A stretch of 64,000 bases of DNA from Cyclobacteriaceae bacterium (GCA_013141055.1 JABFRS010000002.1:1302001-1366000); one strand, 5' to 3'. Shown: positions 8,290 to 16,878, numbered from the stretch's first letter. The notes: generated by a model not told the origin, from the letters alone. Translations and numbers: made by a program.

Positions 8290-10527
8290 ATGAGTCAAAT
8301 TCCCTCCAGGCTTTTTATCAACATTATTCTTAGAAACAGAGAGGTGTACCTGTTAAAGATCATTACGCTGGCGATTGCGCTGGCATCCTCCATTTTGATC
8401 ATCCTGTTTTCTATCAATGAATTCGGTTACGATACGTATCATAAAGATTCTAAAAGCGTCTTCCGTGTGTTGCAAAGAACAACGGATGAGGAATACAGCG
8501 GGAATAGATTGTCGGCCAAAATTCCAATTGATATTATCCATCAATTAGCGGATTCAAAAGATTCATTGACCGTCTCAAGGGTGAAAATAATGAAGGATAT
8601 AACAATTATATCCCGCGATCAGGCTTACGACGGTCAAAAGATCCATGCTGTTGATCCATCCATAACCAGGATTTTTTCATTTGAAAGTATTGATGGAGAC
8701 ATTCGAAAATTCAGTTCCCCCAATGAACCGACGGTAATTCTGTCGTCCAGTGCTGCAATGAGATTTACAGGCGCAGTGAATGCTTCAGGGAAAAGCATGC
8801 ATTTCATTACTTCCGGAGATACCGTTACCGCCATTATAGCAGCTGTCTTCAAAGACTTTCCACAAAATACACATGAAGATTTCAATGTCTTTCTGGCTTT
8901 TGATCCCACGGTCATAAAGAGTTTGAGCTTTGACCCTGATGAGACAGGTGTTTATGGAAGAAAATCAATCATCAATCCATCTCCTATTAAGAAAGGGAAA
9001 CTGGAGTACTCATTTCAGACCATTACTGAAATATATTTTGGTCCAAGAGTACTCGGTGAAGATGCAAGACACGGAGACAGCTACAGTGTAATTATTCTAG
9101 GGTGTATCGCCGGGTTGATTCTCTTTTTAGCCATCACGAGTTTTGTCAATCTCACCACACTCACACTCCCCTATCGATCAAAAGAGTTGGCAATCAAGAA
9201 ACTTTCAGGAACAAGTCAGAGTAAATTATTTTACGATTTTTTTAAAGAGTCATTTACTCTGGTAGGCATTGCGTTAATTATTGCGTTGATGATGCTACTG
9301 GGCGCACACTCATACATTGAATCCATTCTTGGCTTGCGAACCATCGACATGTTCCTCCATGGCGACATCGTTTTGTTGATGACCATCTTGTCACTCTTTA
9401 TAGCCCTTACTCTATCACCTTTGTTCTTAGTGGTTAGATTTATAAGAGCATCACCTAACCGACTGCTCCGTACGGATACCATTACATTTCCAACCTTCAA
9501 GCGCACCATTACTTTTCTCCAATTAGGCATTAGTATTTTTCTGATCATTGCCTCTGTAGTTGTTCGTCGGCAAATCAACTATTCACTTATCAAAGAACCC
9601 GGAAGGAATCAGGATCAGGTTATTTACATTGATAGTCCCTCCGGTATGACCAATGAACATATTTCGATACTGCGCTCAGACTGGAAGAAAGACAATCCCA
9701 ACATTGTAGATGTTATAGGAGTATCACAACTCCCTGACCGTATCAATAGCCAGGAGATTGGAACCGGACTTTATCTATTAAAGGCAGATGCTGGATTCAG
9801 GGATTTCTTTCACTTTACTATGGATGAGGGGAACTGGTTTAATGTCAATGATGACAAATCAATGGTCATCGTTAATAAAAATGGAAAGGTCATGTTTAAG
9901 AGGGACACCAGTCTTATCCGTGGTGTCATTCAAGATCTCAGTGGGCAATTCAATCAACCTGAGAAGCCAATCATTATAAAACTGGGAAGCGACTATAATT
10001 ACAATTGGCTATGTGTCCGTGTTCTTGAAGTTGATATTCGCAGGACTGTTTCCGAATTATCCAGGCAATTTTCATCCCGTGAAGGAAAATCAAATGTTCA
10101 TTTTCTTGATAGTCGCTTTGAGAACTGGCTGAATTATCAGGATCGGCTCAATGTGCTATCGGAAATTCTTACGATGATCTCATTGCTGCTCTCCTGTTGT
10201 GCAATTTATGGATTGAGCGTAAGTCTGGTGCGCGATAAGATGAAACAGATTGCTATCCACAAATTATATGGTGCGCCGATCCAACAAATCACTCAATTAC
10301 TTGTAAAGGCTTTTGCAAAGGAAATGCTGATAGCATTAATTGTTTTCGGACCCCTCACCTATATCTTCCTTAGCGAATTATTGAGAACATTTGTTTACGC
10401 TACAAAATTCAACTGGCTTGATCCTGTTTATCCGATTGCATATTGTGCATTTATTATTTCAGCATTGTGTGTGTTCCAAGCCTTGAGTCTTAATCGTTCC
10501 AATTTAACTTCTTCCCTGAAAGGCTAA
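8290..10527 (+). CDS. Divergent FtsX/MacB-type ABC transporter permease
   Basis: From the ATG at 8290 the protein is 745 residues; a TTG six codons earlier is less likely. An N-terminal signal-anchor helix (about residues 23-43) precedes a periplasmic MacB-like domain. A first FtsX block lies at about 270-400 (with ELAIKKLSG) and a C-terminal FtsX block at about 620-745 (with QIAIHKLYG). The two motifs differ from the GIRKVLG/GIRKVMG form of the permease at 1-2301, so this is a separate and more divergent subfamily. No ATPase gene adjoins it. It converges on the CDF transporter with a 5-base gap. Confidence 0.88.
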   Translation: MSQIPSRLFINIILRNREVYLLKIITLAIALASSILIILFSINEFGYDTYHKDSKSVFRVLQRTTDEEYSGNRLSAKIPIDIIHQLADSKDSLTVSRVKIMKDITIISRDQAYDGQKIHAVDPSITRIFSFESIDGDIRKFSSPNEPTVILSSSAAMRFTGAVNASGKSMHFITSGDTVTAIIAAVFKDFPQNTHEDFNVFLAFDPTVIKSLSFDPDETGVYGRKSIINPSPIKKGKLEYSFQTITEIYFGPRVLGEDARHGDSYSVIILGCIAGLILFLAITSFVNLTTLTLPYRSKELAIKKLSGTSQSKLFYDFFKESFTLVGIALIIALMMLLGAHSYIESILGLRTIDMFLHGDIVLLMTILSLFIALTLSPLFLVVRFIRASPNRLLRTDTITFPTFKRTITFLQLGISIFLIIASVVVRRQINYSLIKEPGRNQDQVIYIDSPSGMTNEHISILRSDWKKDNPNIVDVIGVSQLPDRINSQEIGTGLYLLKADAGFRDFFHFTMDEGNWFNVNDDKSMVIVNKNGKVMFKRDTSLIRGVIQDLSGQFNQPEKPIIIKLGSDYNYNWLCVRVLEVDIRRTVSELSRQFSSREGKSNVHFLDSRFENWLNYQDRLNVLSEILTMISLLLSCCAIYGLSVSLVRDKMKQIAIHKLYGAPIQQITQLLVKAFAKEMLIALIVFGPLTYIFLSELLRTFVYATKFNWLDPVYPIAYCAFIISALCVFQALSLNRSNLTSSLKG

Positions 10528-10532
10528 CACGC

Positions 10533-11435
10533 TTAAGCCTCCGGCTGTACGATAACAAACTGCACCAGGGGGAAATCAAGTTTCACATTCACACGTATGC
10601 GCTCGATGGCGTTGGTAATATCTTCAGTGTCCAGGTCAGGCTTAAACTCAACAATAAGCATGAGCACAACAGCTTCCGGAGATTGATAGGAAGATAACAT
10701 ACTCTTGACACGCACAATCGTCGCATCTTTCTCAACAAGAATCTTAATAAGCTTTTGTGTTTCGGGAGCAATACCCTCCCCCATTAACAGACTTCTGCTT
10801 TCACGTGCAAGAATGAACGAAACGAAAACCAGCAGCAGTCCAACACAAACAGATGCTACACCGTCGAGATAGGGAAGATGCAGTGTATGAGCGATCAGCA
10901 TGAAGACTAAAACAATTAACAGACCTGCAACTGCGGCGGCATCCTCAAAAAGCACAAGAAAGATTGCAGGGTCTTTGCTGGTAATGACAGTATTCCAGAT
11001 TGATAATTCACCCCGCACTTTGTTGAATTCCTTGAAAGCAACTGCGAATGAAATGCCCTCAAATAAAAGAGAGAGGACAAGGACCACATAATTCCAAAAG
11101 GGATCCGTCAATTCTTCGGGAGTGACGATGTGATTAATGCCCTGATAAATGGACAGTCCGCCACCCAATCCAAAAATCAAAATGGAAACTATGAATGCCC
11201 AGAAGTAGAGTTCTTTTCCATATCCAAACGGACGATGCTTATCCGCTGGCCTCTTACTTCTTTTTAATCCATACAGAAGAAGAACCTGATTGGTAGTATC
11301 CACCACTGAGTGAATACCCTCTGAGATCATGGAAGAACTATTGGTAAATCCACCTGCAATGAATTTTGTAATAGCAATCAGCAGATTGGCAAATAAAGCT
11401 GCGTAGATGGATTTGTTTCCCGAGGATTGTTTCAC
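10533..11435 (-). CDS. Cation diffusion facilitator (CDF) metal transporter, ZnT9-like
   Basis: The 300-residue protein has six membrane helices and a cytoplasmic C-terminal ferredoxin-like domain. The TM2 metal site is intact (His42-x-x-x-Asp46 in EGIHSVVDT). In TM5 the usual histidine/aspartate pair is replaced by Glu164-Asp165 (FEDAAAVAG), as in the ZnT9-like branch. It should export Zn or related divalent ions from the cytoplasm by proton antiport, but the substrate cannot be read from sequence. It starts at GTG 11435 and appears monocistronic. Confidence 0.9.
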   Translation of the reverse strand: MKQSSGNKSIYAALFANLLIAITKFIAGGFTNSSSMISEGIHSVVDTTNQVLLLYGLKRSKRPADKHRPFGYGKELYFWAFIVSILIFGLGGGLSIYQGINHIVTPEELTDPFWNYVVLVLSLLFEGISFAVAFKEFNKVRGELSIWNTVITSKDPAIFLVLFEDAAAVAGLLIVLVFMLIAHTLHLPYLDGVASVCVGLLLVFVSFILARESRSLLMGEGIAPETQKLIKILVEKDATIVRVKSMLSSYQSPEAVVLMLIVEFKPDLDTEDITNAIERIRVNVKLDFPLVQFVIVQPEA

Positions 11436-11551
11436 GTCACTTTCAAGATGGCAACAAACCCGCTGAAATTCAAATCAAAAGTCTGATGTAGAAAAGTAAT
11501 CACATAAATGATTCCCGGTTTGGCAGCCGGCGAATCGGTTTACAGCTTAAA

Positions 11552-11743
11552 TCATTCCTGACTCCTGGAAGTTTGCTTCCGGTTTGACTCTGCAATTTCA
11601 ACAAGAACATCCTGAATATAAGTCTTCAGGTTTTTGTTGGCCTGCATTGCCAGGCTTTTCAAATCATTAAGAATGGGGGCTGGTATATCAATCAGCTTAC
11701 GCAATGGTTTTCCCTGATCGTTTGAATTTGTCATTGAGTTCAT
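11552..11743 (-). CDS. Small ribbon-helix-helix (Arc/CopG-like) protein
   Basis: The 63-residue protein has a predicted short strand (LRKLIDIP, about residues 14-21) followed by two helices (APILNDLKSLAMQANKNLKT and YIQDVLVEIAESN). This order matches ribbon-helix-helix DNA-binding proteins such as antitoxins or autoregulators. No toxin gene lies next to it. Inverted repeats just upstream (TCGGA/TCCGA and CGAT/ATCG, 11751-11791) could be its own operator. The fold is inferred from pattern. Confidence 0.65.
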   Translation of the reverse strand: MNSMTNSNDQGKPLRKLIDIPAPILNDLKSLAMQANKNLKTYIQDVLVEIAESNRKQTSRSQE

Positions 11744-11750
11744 GTTTTAT

Positions 11751-11791
11751 TCGGATCTAGTTTCCGATCTATATACGATACTAAAGAATCG
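11751..11791. promoter_or_regulatory. Inverted repeats upstream of the RHH gene
   Basis: TCGGA (11751-11755) pairs with TCCGA (11763-11767), and CGAT (11776-11779) with ATCG (11788-11791). They lie 8 to 48 bases upstream of the start codon at 11743, where an autoregulatory operator would be expected. The arms are short, so chance is possible. Confidence 0.3.
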
Positions 11792-11858
11792 TGCCATCCA
11801 CTAAAAACCTGCCTAAAAAGGCATCCTATCGAAGATTTTTTCTGATTTTAAAAAGAAT

Positions 11859-13184
11859 CTACTTTTTGCGAAATCCTGCCAGCCTGATGCCTTTTTCCAG
11901 ATAACTACAACTTTTCATAAGCTTCCAAAGAAAGCCCGTCTGAAAATTATCAATCATCATGATTACGGGTCCTTCATTCAGTCCAAATTGCCACATCGAC
12001 ACCCAACCCAATTGATCCTTGTCCTTTTGAACATACGTCGGATTAAAGCTTGCCTTCAATCCATAAATTCTTGGATCGTGAAGATTCAATCGTTCGGTAT
12101 CATTTCGCATGGCGGGCAGCACGATCTCCGGAGCAAATGGCAAAGATGCTACTACTGCCCAGGGGGATAACGTTCCATCATCGGGCCCAAGCGGCGCACC
12201 GCGTGCCTTGTAATCATAAAACACTCTTTTTTTACCGTTAATTACTTTTGAAAAAGGACCCGGACCATCGCTGGCTGAGAGTCCCCATGAAAGCTCACTG
12301 TACTGCAGAAAATCTCCTGGATTATCTTTCGCATATTCCTGATGGATCAATGTTGCCCTTCTTGCATTCTCAAAATAATCAATGCCAGTTCTTCTGCAAT
12401 AGTCATCTTTCAAACCTTTCATGTCGAGCCACAGGTGTAGGAATTGATGGATAAACAGCGGACCTGAATAGGTGTATTCAATACCATAAAATTTCTTCCA
12501 TTCAAATGAATCGGTCCAGCGTGGATAGATAGAAGGATCAATTGGAAAAGTTGGTGAACCCAAAGCCAGAAAGTAAAGTAAATGCGCTTCACTAAAATGC
12601 TTGTCCCAATGTCTGCGCATAAATCCACTCTCTGGCTTCCATCCATGCGTTATGCTTTTCTTTTTATTTAACGCCCACTGCCAGTCAATTCTTTTATACA
12701 ATGCGTCTGCCAGTTCGCGGATCTCCTTCTCCTCTTTATTTTTCTCAACGAAATAACACGCCGAACTTAATGCGCCTGTTATGAAGAGCGCTGTGTCCAT
12801 CGTGGAGAGTTCTGAATTCCAGGTGCGCTCACCTGTTTTCATGTGAAGAAAGTGATAATAGAAGCCTTTGTATCCCGTCGCAAATTTGCCTCTTCCCTGT
12901 TTGCTGTTATAGAAAAACCGAAGGATAGTAAGGGTTTTTTTTGCCGCCTCTTCTCTTGAAATCAAACCCCGCTCCACTCCAATGATATAAACTGATAATC
13001 CAAAACCAACGACCGCAATGCTCGAAGGAGAATCTGGTTTTGTTTTATCCGCTATCAATCCATTCTCAGGATTGGTTTGCTCAAGAAAGTAAGGGAATGT
13101 ATCAGCAAGCAGCCGATCCAGCATTTCAGTATCCGATAATTTCTTCTTTGCAGACTTCTTTACACCTGATCGCTTTTCAACCAT
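11859..13184 (-). CDS. GH144-like glucanase (Glycoamylase domain), apparently without signal peptide
   Basis: The 441-residue protein carries the (alpha/alpha)6 Glycoamylase domain from about residue 20 to 435. Landmarks are GFYYHFLHMKTGERTWNSEL, STMDTALFITGAL, HWDKHFSEAHLLYFLALGSP, SASDGP and the C-terminal GLNEGPVIMMIDNFQTG. The pattern resembles GH144 endo-beta-1,2-glucanases such as that of Chitinophaga pinensis. The N-terminus is lysine-rich (MVEKRSGVKKSAKKK) with no signal peptide or lipobox, so it appears cytoplasmic, unlike secreted members. No SusC/D pair or transporter adjoins it. The substrate is inferred. Confidence 0.82.
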   Translation of the reverse strand: MVEKRSGVKKSAKKKLSDTEMLDRLLADTFPYFLEQTNPENGLIADKTKPDSPSSIAVVGFGLSVYIIGVERGLISREEAAKKTLTILRFFYNSKQGRGKFATGYKGFYYHFLHMKTGERTWNSELSTMDTALFITGALSSACYFVEKNKEEKEIRELADALYKRIDWQWALNKKKSITHGWKPESGFMRRHWDKHFSEAHLLYFLALGSPTFPIDPSIYPRWTDSFEWKKFYGIEYTYSGPLFIHQFLHLWLDMKGLKDDYCRRTGIDYFENARRATLIHQEYAKDNPGDFLQYSELSWGLSASDGPGPFSKVINGKKRVFYDYKARGAPLGPDDGTLSPWAVVASLPFAPEIVLPAMRNDTERLNLHDPRIYGLKASFNPTYVQKDKDQLGWVSMWQFGLNEGPVIMMIDNFQTGFLWKLMKSCSYLEKGIRLAGFRKK

Positions 13185-13281
13185 ATCTTCTTACTTGCAA
13201 ACACTGAACCATCGTATATAGGATCTACGATGTAAAAAGACCTTTTGGCATGAATTTTTTGTCTTTTTATTAAAATTCTTT

Positions 13282-13437
13282 ATGAAAAAGCAAAAGAAGA
13301 ACGGCTCATCCAGGAAGACTATCAGCCTTAAAAAGGTTTTCTCCAGAAAAAACAATCATCAGGGTCTTGGCGAAGATCTCACAACAGATGAAGCGAGAGA
13401 ACTCCAGAAAAAAATGGCACCTAAAGAAGAGTTATGA
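13282..13437 (+). CDS. Small basic protein, 51 residues
   Basis: An ATG at 13282 opens 51 codons. The N-terminal half is strongly basic (MKKQKKNGSSRKTISLKKVF) and the C-terminal half is charged and helical (LTTDEARELQKKMAPKEEL). It has no membrane segment or recognised family. Its stop overlaps the next start as ATGA (13434-13437), a classic translational coupling, which supports both being genes. It is divergent from the glucanase gene. Confidence 0.55.
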   Translation: MKKQKKNGSSRKTISLKKVFSRKNNHQGLGEDLTTDEARELQKKMAPKEEL

Positions 13438-13604
13438 AATCAACTACTCCCATTAAATTCGAGATAGGGCAGAAAGTATTAACTCCTGAAGGTGAGGGAA
13501 TTATAATTTCCATTAAAGGCAACAAATTCAAAGTGAAGTTGACTTCCGGAATGGAAGGATTGTTTTCTGAAGATAAGATTGCTGATGATTCCGATGCGGG
13601 ATGA
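13434..13604 (+). CDS. Small SH3/KOW-like protein, 56 residues
   Basis: This frame begins inside the ATGA overlap with the preceding small gene and runs 56 codons to TGA 13602-13604. The sequence FEIGQKVLTPEGEGIIISI followed by GNKFKVKL has the alternating beta pattern and Gly-x-Gly turn of small SH3-like or KOW-like barrels, which often bind nucleic acid or protein partners. The C-terminus is acidic. Function is unknown; the fold is my inference from pattern. Confidence 0.55.
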   Translation: MKSTTPIKFEIGQKVLTPEGEGIIISIKGNKFKVKLTSGMEGLFSEDKIADDSDAG

Positions 13605-13680
13605 TCTACTGTGGAACTGATTCCACAGTTTCTAACCTGCTCAATTGGATCAATCGCAATTGAATATATGGCTTATGAAA

Positions 13681-13953
13681 TCAGGAATGACCCAGATCGC
13701 CAGCGTCTGAGCTTTCAATTTCCTGTTTGCGGGTCTTTTTGTATTTCCTGCCATTTACATGACCTTCATCTTCTGAATCAGAATGATCATTGGCAAGCTC
13801 ACCATCGTGCTTGATTCTATTCTTGACAGCCTCAGTCACATTTTTTCCTGAGGTGGAGATCATAAAGCTAATGAACATGCTGGCGGCAGCAGCTCCAAGA
13901 AGTCCAAGGATAATTCCGGGTGCATGCTTTCTGGCTCTTTTAAATCTTTTCAT
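13681..13953 (-). CDS. Small single-helix membrane protein
   Basis: The 90-residue product starts with a basic segment (MKRFKRARKHAPG), then one hydrophobic helix (IILGLLGAAAASMFISFMI, about residues 14-32), then a long polar, charged tail (residues 33-90). This is the layout of a membrane-anchored small stress protein, but no family is recognised. It stands alone, facing the two small plus-strand genes. Coding status is plausible rather than certain. Confidence 0.5.
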   Translation of the reverse strand: MKRFKRARKHAPGIILGLLGAAAASMFISFMISTSGKNVTEAVKNRIKHDGELANDHSDSEDEGHVNGRKYKKTRKQEIESSDAGDLGHS

Positions 13954-14132
13954 GACAAATGGTTTTATAAACTGATATTATAAAATAGTGTGCCGGCCAC
14001 GCGCCTTAATTTTATTTTCCTTTTTTTGGATCTCACGCCGTGTTTTTACGTAATTGAAGAAACATATCAGAAAGACCCGAAAAAGGATGAATCCGTCCAA
14101 AATTCAGCACCGTTCGGGTTCAAAATCCCTAC

Positions 14133-14188
14133 CCTTATCGAGACCTTATCGAGACCTTATGGAGACCTTATCGAGACCTTATCGGGAC
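14133..14188. repeat. 11-bp tandem repeat, GAGACCTTATC
   Basis: Four full copies of GAGACCTTATC begin at 14140, 14151 (last base G instead of C), 14162 and 14173. They are flanked by a partial CCTTATC before (14133-14139) and GGGAC after (14184-14188). The period equals one DNA helical turn. It lies in the untranslated interval before the acyltransferase gene. Confidence 0.85.
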
Positions 14189-14198
14189 TTTTCCCGGA

Positions 14199-14243
14199 TA
14201 ACCTTCGGATTACCTACCTATTCCCCTCTCTTAACCTTCGGAT
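14199..14243. repeat. 12-bp direct repeat TAACCTTCGGAT
   Basis: TAACCTTCGGAT occurs at 14199-14210 and again at 14232-14243, 33 bases apart (three helical turns). It follows directly on the 11-bp repeat, which shares the ACCTT core. Confidence 0.6.
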
Positions 14244-14343
14244 GATCCAGCCTGTCTGCTCAGTGTCCTGACCTTGTGCCTGCGGTGTTATATGCTTGTC
14301 GTTACAGTCTATCATCGGATAGAAAATCATTTGATGGGTAGAA

Positions 14344-14373
14344 TTGAACACAATTATTCTGAACCTATCTTGG
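14344..14373 (+). promoter_or_regulatory. Probable promoter of the acyltransferase gene
   Basis: TTG (14344-14346) is followed after 19 bases by TATCTTGG (14366-14373), a one-mismatch match to TAnnTTTG. The start ATG is at 14378, so the transcript would have almost no leader and may be leaderless. Confidence 0.55.
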
Positions 14374-14377
14374 CACG

Positions 14378-15490
14378 ATGAAGGAGAGAGAAAATTATAT
14401 TGACAACCTCCGCGTCTTCATGACGTTCCTGGTGATCCTGCATCACACCGCTATTACTTACGGTGCACCGGGGGGATGGTACTATAATGAAAAAGCAGAT
14501 GGGTTGGCCTCAGGACTATTGTTGACCGTCTTTGTGTCAACCAATCAATCGTTCTTCATGGGAATGTTTTTCCTCCTCTCCTCTTATTTCGTTCCTGCTT
14601 CGCTGGATCGAAAAGGGACACTCAAATTTCTGCTCGATCGGTTGAAAAGGTTAGGGATTCCATTGATCTTCTATTCGCTTGTACTTGGACCGGTTACGAT
14701 CTACATATTGATCAGACTTGGCTATAATAAAGAAGTATCATTCATAGACTATTACTTTAACCGAGAAGGATGGATCCAGGTGGGAGTACTATGGTTTACT
14801 GCCGCACTTCTTTTATTTACAACGATCTATTGCGCTATTGAATCACAACAGAAGTCAAAAACTCTTTTACCGGCACCCGATAATTCCTATATACTTTATT
14901 TTGCTTTGGGATTAGGATTGATCTCATTCGTTGTGAGGATTTTCTTTCCAATCGGCTGGACACTCGAGCCCGTTGGATTTCAGTTTGCACATTTCCCCCA
15001 GTACATCGCGCTATTCACTATCGGCATCATCGCCTATCGAAATCGTTGGTTTGAATCGCTTTCATATAAGCAGGGTAAAAGGTGGCAGCTCATTGCTTGT
15101 CTCCTATTGATCATTGGATTTCCTTGTATCTATTTATTAAAAGAAGTTACCCATGCAGAGATCACGCAATTCCTTGGCGGCTTAACGATACACTCATTTA
15201 TCAATGCAATGTGGGAGCAAATGCTAGGCATCTCCATCATTGTTGCTCTTCTGGGAATTTGGAAGTCAAAATGGAATACAACCAGTGATCTGATAAAAGA
15301 ACTATCACGAAGTGCATATGCCGTTTATATCATTCACCCACTGGTACTCGTGACCATCTCCCTTTTACTGAAAGATCTGGAGATCGCATCTCTTCTGAAA
15401 TTTCTGATGACAGGAAGTCTGGCAGTTACAGTAAGCTTCCTGCTGGGATGGATTTTGGTCAGAACACCTTTAATAAAAGAAATAGTTTAG
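14378..15490 (+). CDS. Acyltransferase-3 family membrane protein
   Basis: The 370-residue protein has about ten membrane helices. The N-terminal YIDNLRVFMTFLVILHHTA contains the conserved Asp-x-x-Arg and the His-His pair typical of acyltransferase-3 proteins, which transfer acyl groups to exported sugars, glycans or antibiotics. The C-terminal RSAYAVYIIHPLVLV is also characteristic. The acceptor is unknown and no polysaccharide cluster adjoins it. A GNAT gene follows after 12 bases, suggesting co-transcription. Confidence 0.9.
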   Translation: MKERENYIDNLRVFMTFLVILHHTAITYGAPGGWYYNEKADGLASGLLLTVFVSTNQSFFMGMFFLLSSYFVPASLDRKGTLKFLLDRLKRLGIPLIFYSLVLGPVTIYILIRLGYNKEVSFIDYYFNREGWIQVGVLWFTAALLLFTTIYCAIESQQKSKTLLPAPDNSYILYFALGLGLISFVVRIFFPIGWTLEPVGFQFAHFPQYIALFTIGIIAYRNRWFESLSYKQGKRWQLIACLLLIIGFPCIYLLKEVTHAEITQFLGGLTIHSFINAMWEQMLGISIIVALLGIWKSKWNTTSDLIKELSRSAYAVYIIHPLVLVTISLLLKDLEIASLLKFLMTGSLAVTVSFLLGWILVRTPLIKEIV

Positions 15491-15502
15491 CATTTTAATA
15501 TT

Positions 15503-15997
15503 TTGATTGAATCAAAAGCTTTGAAAACGGAGACACTGATCATTGATCAATTATCATTAACCGACCATTCCTTCATCCGCGCATTGGTCAATTCATCTGG
15601 CTGGCTTGAGTTCATTGGCGACAGGAACGTTACCTCCGACGAGCTGGCAACTGATTACATTCATAGAATATTGAATCATCCTACCACAAGATATTGGGTT
15701 GTAAAACTTGCTTCAAATAATGTTCCTATTGGAATCATCACTCTTCTGAAACGCGACTATCTTGAGTTTCATGACATTGGGTTTGCATTCCTTCCGGAAT
15801 ATGCCAAACAGGGTTTCGCCTATGAGGCCAGTAAAAAAATCATGAATGATCTGTTTCCGGAGAGCTCCATTCTTTACGCAATCACAATTCCAGAAAATAT
15901 TAAATCTATCGGACTTTTAAAGAAGCTTGGATTTGAATTTGAAAAGGAAATTATTGCAAATAAAGAAACACTTAATGTATTTAAGTTAACGACTTAA
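15503..15997 (+). CDS. GNAT-family N-acetyltransferase
   Basis: The 164-residue protein shows the RimJ/RimL-type GNAT pattern. It has an N-terminal strand-helix (LIIDQLSLTDHSFIRAL), a central strand FHDIGFAFLPEYAKQGFAYE with the acetyl-CoA loop around residues 98-110 (PEYAKQGFAYEA), and the late N-x-x-S-x-x-L-x-x-K-L-G-F segment (ENIKSIGLLKKLGFEFE). Substrate is unknown. No ATG is in frame near the start, so the TTG at 15503 is the likely start. It lies 12 bases after the acyltransferase gene. Confidence 0.85.
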   Translation: MIESKALKTETLIIDQLSLTDHSFIRALVNSSGWLEFIGDRNVTSDELATDYIHRILNHPTTRYWVVKLASNNVPIGIITLLKRDYLEFHDIGFAFLPEYAKQGFAYEASKKIMNDLFPESSILYAITIPENIKSIGLLKKLGFEFEKEIIANKETLNVFKLTT

Positions 15998-16005
15998 ATA
16001 CAGCA

Positions 16006-16275
16006 TTAATCTTTCGTGATATCCCAGTCTGGCTTATAAATCTCATGGACTTCGGGTAAAAAGTATAATCGCTTCTTGTCAAACAATTCTTTTTCTCCCG
16101 CATCTTTAAAGGTCAATATGTATTTTCCTCCTGTGGCGTAAAAATAAATCTTGCCACGACTGCTGTCCATTCCTTCGCGAAAGTCAATTGAAAGATCTTT
16201 TAAAATCTCCTCTGATCGTGCTTCTGAAACTCCTTTTTTAAATACGATAACTACTTCAATCTTTTCGTTTTTCAT
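16006..16275 (-). CDS. Small hypothetical protein after cheB
   Basis: The 89-residue soluble protein begins IEVVIVFKKGVSEARSEEIL and continues with strands FYATGGKYILTF. This is a beta-alpha-beta-beta layout like small ferredoxin-like or inhibitor-I9-like domains. No signal peptide or catalytic motif is visible. It follows cheB by 15 bases on the same strand and is likely the last gene of the signalling operon. Function unknown. Confidence 0.65.
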   Translation of the reverse strand: MKNEKIEVVIVFKKGVSEARSEEILKDLSIDFREGMDSSRGKIYFYATGGKYILTFKDAGEKELFDKKRLYFLPEVHEIYKPDWDITKD

Positions 16276-16290
16276 GAATTCCGATTTGAT

Positions 16291-16878
16291 CTAAAATGAT
16301 TTTCTATCCCGTAACAGCCCAAACATCTCCTCCACATTAATCTCTGTCATAACAAAATCCGGCTTGAGTGTATCCATGGCCATCTGAGGCATAAAAGAAA
16401 CTTCGGCTGTTTTGGGATCCTGAATAATAATAAAACCTCCTTTTCTCTGAGCTTCTCTTAAACCATTCACGCCGTCTTCATTTGCTCCCGACAAGAGCAT
16501 GCATGCAAGTGATTCACCATAAACATCTGCAGCTGATTCAAATGTCACATCAATGCTTGGGCGACTGAAGTTCACTTTCTCAGAATCATCCAGTGTGAAA
16601 GTATGATCTTTCTCGATCAACGCATGATATTCAGCGGGAACTACATAGATCATATTGGGAACAATCTCATCTTTGTCTTCAATCTCTTTTACAGTAAAGT
16701 CAGTGCGGTGGGCCAACACATCTACAAGTGTCGTATCATCGGTTGCCTTTCGATGAAAGATGAGGACAACAGCAATCCGGGAAGTTATTTTGAATTGCGG
16801 CAACAACTTCAGCACCATAGAGAGACTTCCGGCAGAGCCGCCAATTGCCAATAACTTTATTGAACCTTGATCTTTCAT
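16291..16878 (-). CDS. cheB: CheB-type protein-glutamate methylesterase, catalytic domain only
   Basis: The 195-residue protein is a stand-alone CheB catalytic domain without the usual N-terminal receiver. The triad residues are visible: Ser15 in GGSAGS, His42 in IFHRK, and the aspartate in SGANEDGVNGL near residue 135. It removes methyl groups from, or deamidates, glutamyl or glutaminyl residues of receptor-type proteins. Its start overlaps the stop of cheR by one base. No chemoreceptor or flagellar gene is in the window, so its target may be the adjacent hybrid kinase. That target is inference. Confidence 0.9.
   Translation of the reverse strand: MKDQGSIKLLAIGGSAGSLSMVLKLLPQFKITSRIAVVLIFHRKATDDTTLVDVLAHRTDFTVKEIEDKDEIVPNMIYVVPAEYHALIEKDHTFTLDDSEKVNFSRPSIDVTFESAADVYGESLACMLLSGANEDGVNGLREAQRKGGFIIIQDPKTAEVSFMPQMAMDTLKPDFVMTEINVEEMFGLLRDRKSF

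Larger units (their letters stand above)
13954..14377. other. Non-coding interval with tandem repeats and a promoter
   Basis: These 424 bases hold no convincing gene. They contain an 11-bp tandem repeat (14133-14188), a 12-bp direct repeat TAACCTTCGGAT (14199-14210 and 14232-14243) and the acyltransferase promoter. Short open frames here simply translate the repeat into RPYRDLIETLS-like strings. Confidence 0.6.

Noticed and set aside
14133..14188. Repeats considered as a CRISPR array
   Set aside because: The unit is only 11 bp with no unique spacers, and no cas gene is present; the other repeats (2781-2857) also lack spacers.
13990..14271. Open frame encoding RPYRDLIETLS-like repeats
   Set aside because: The peptide repeat is produced entirely by the 11-bp DNA repeat and does not extend beyond it in a protein-like way.
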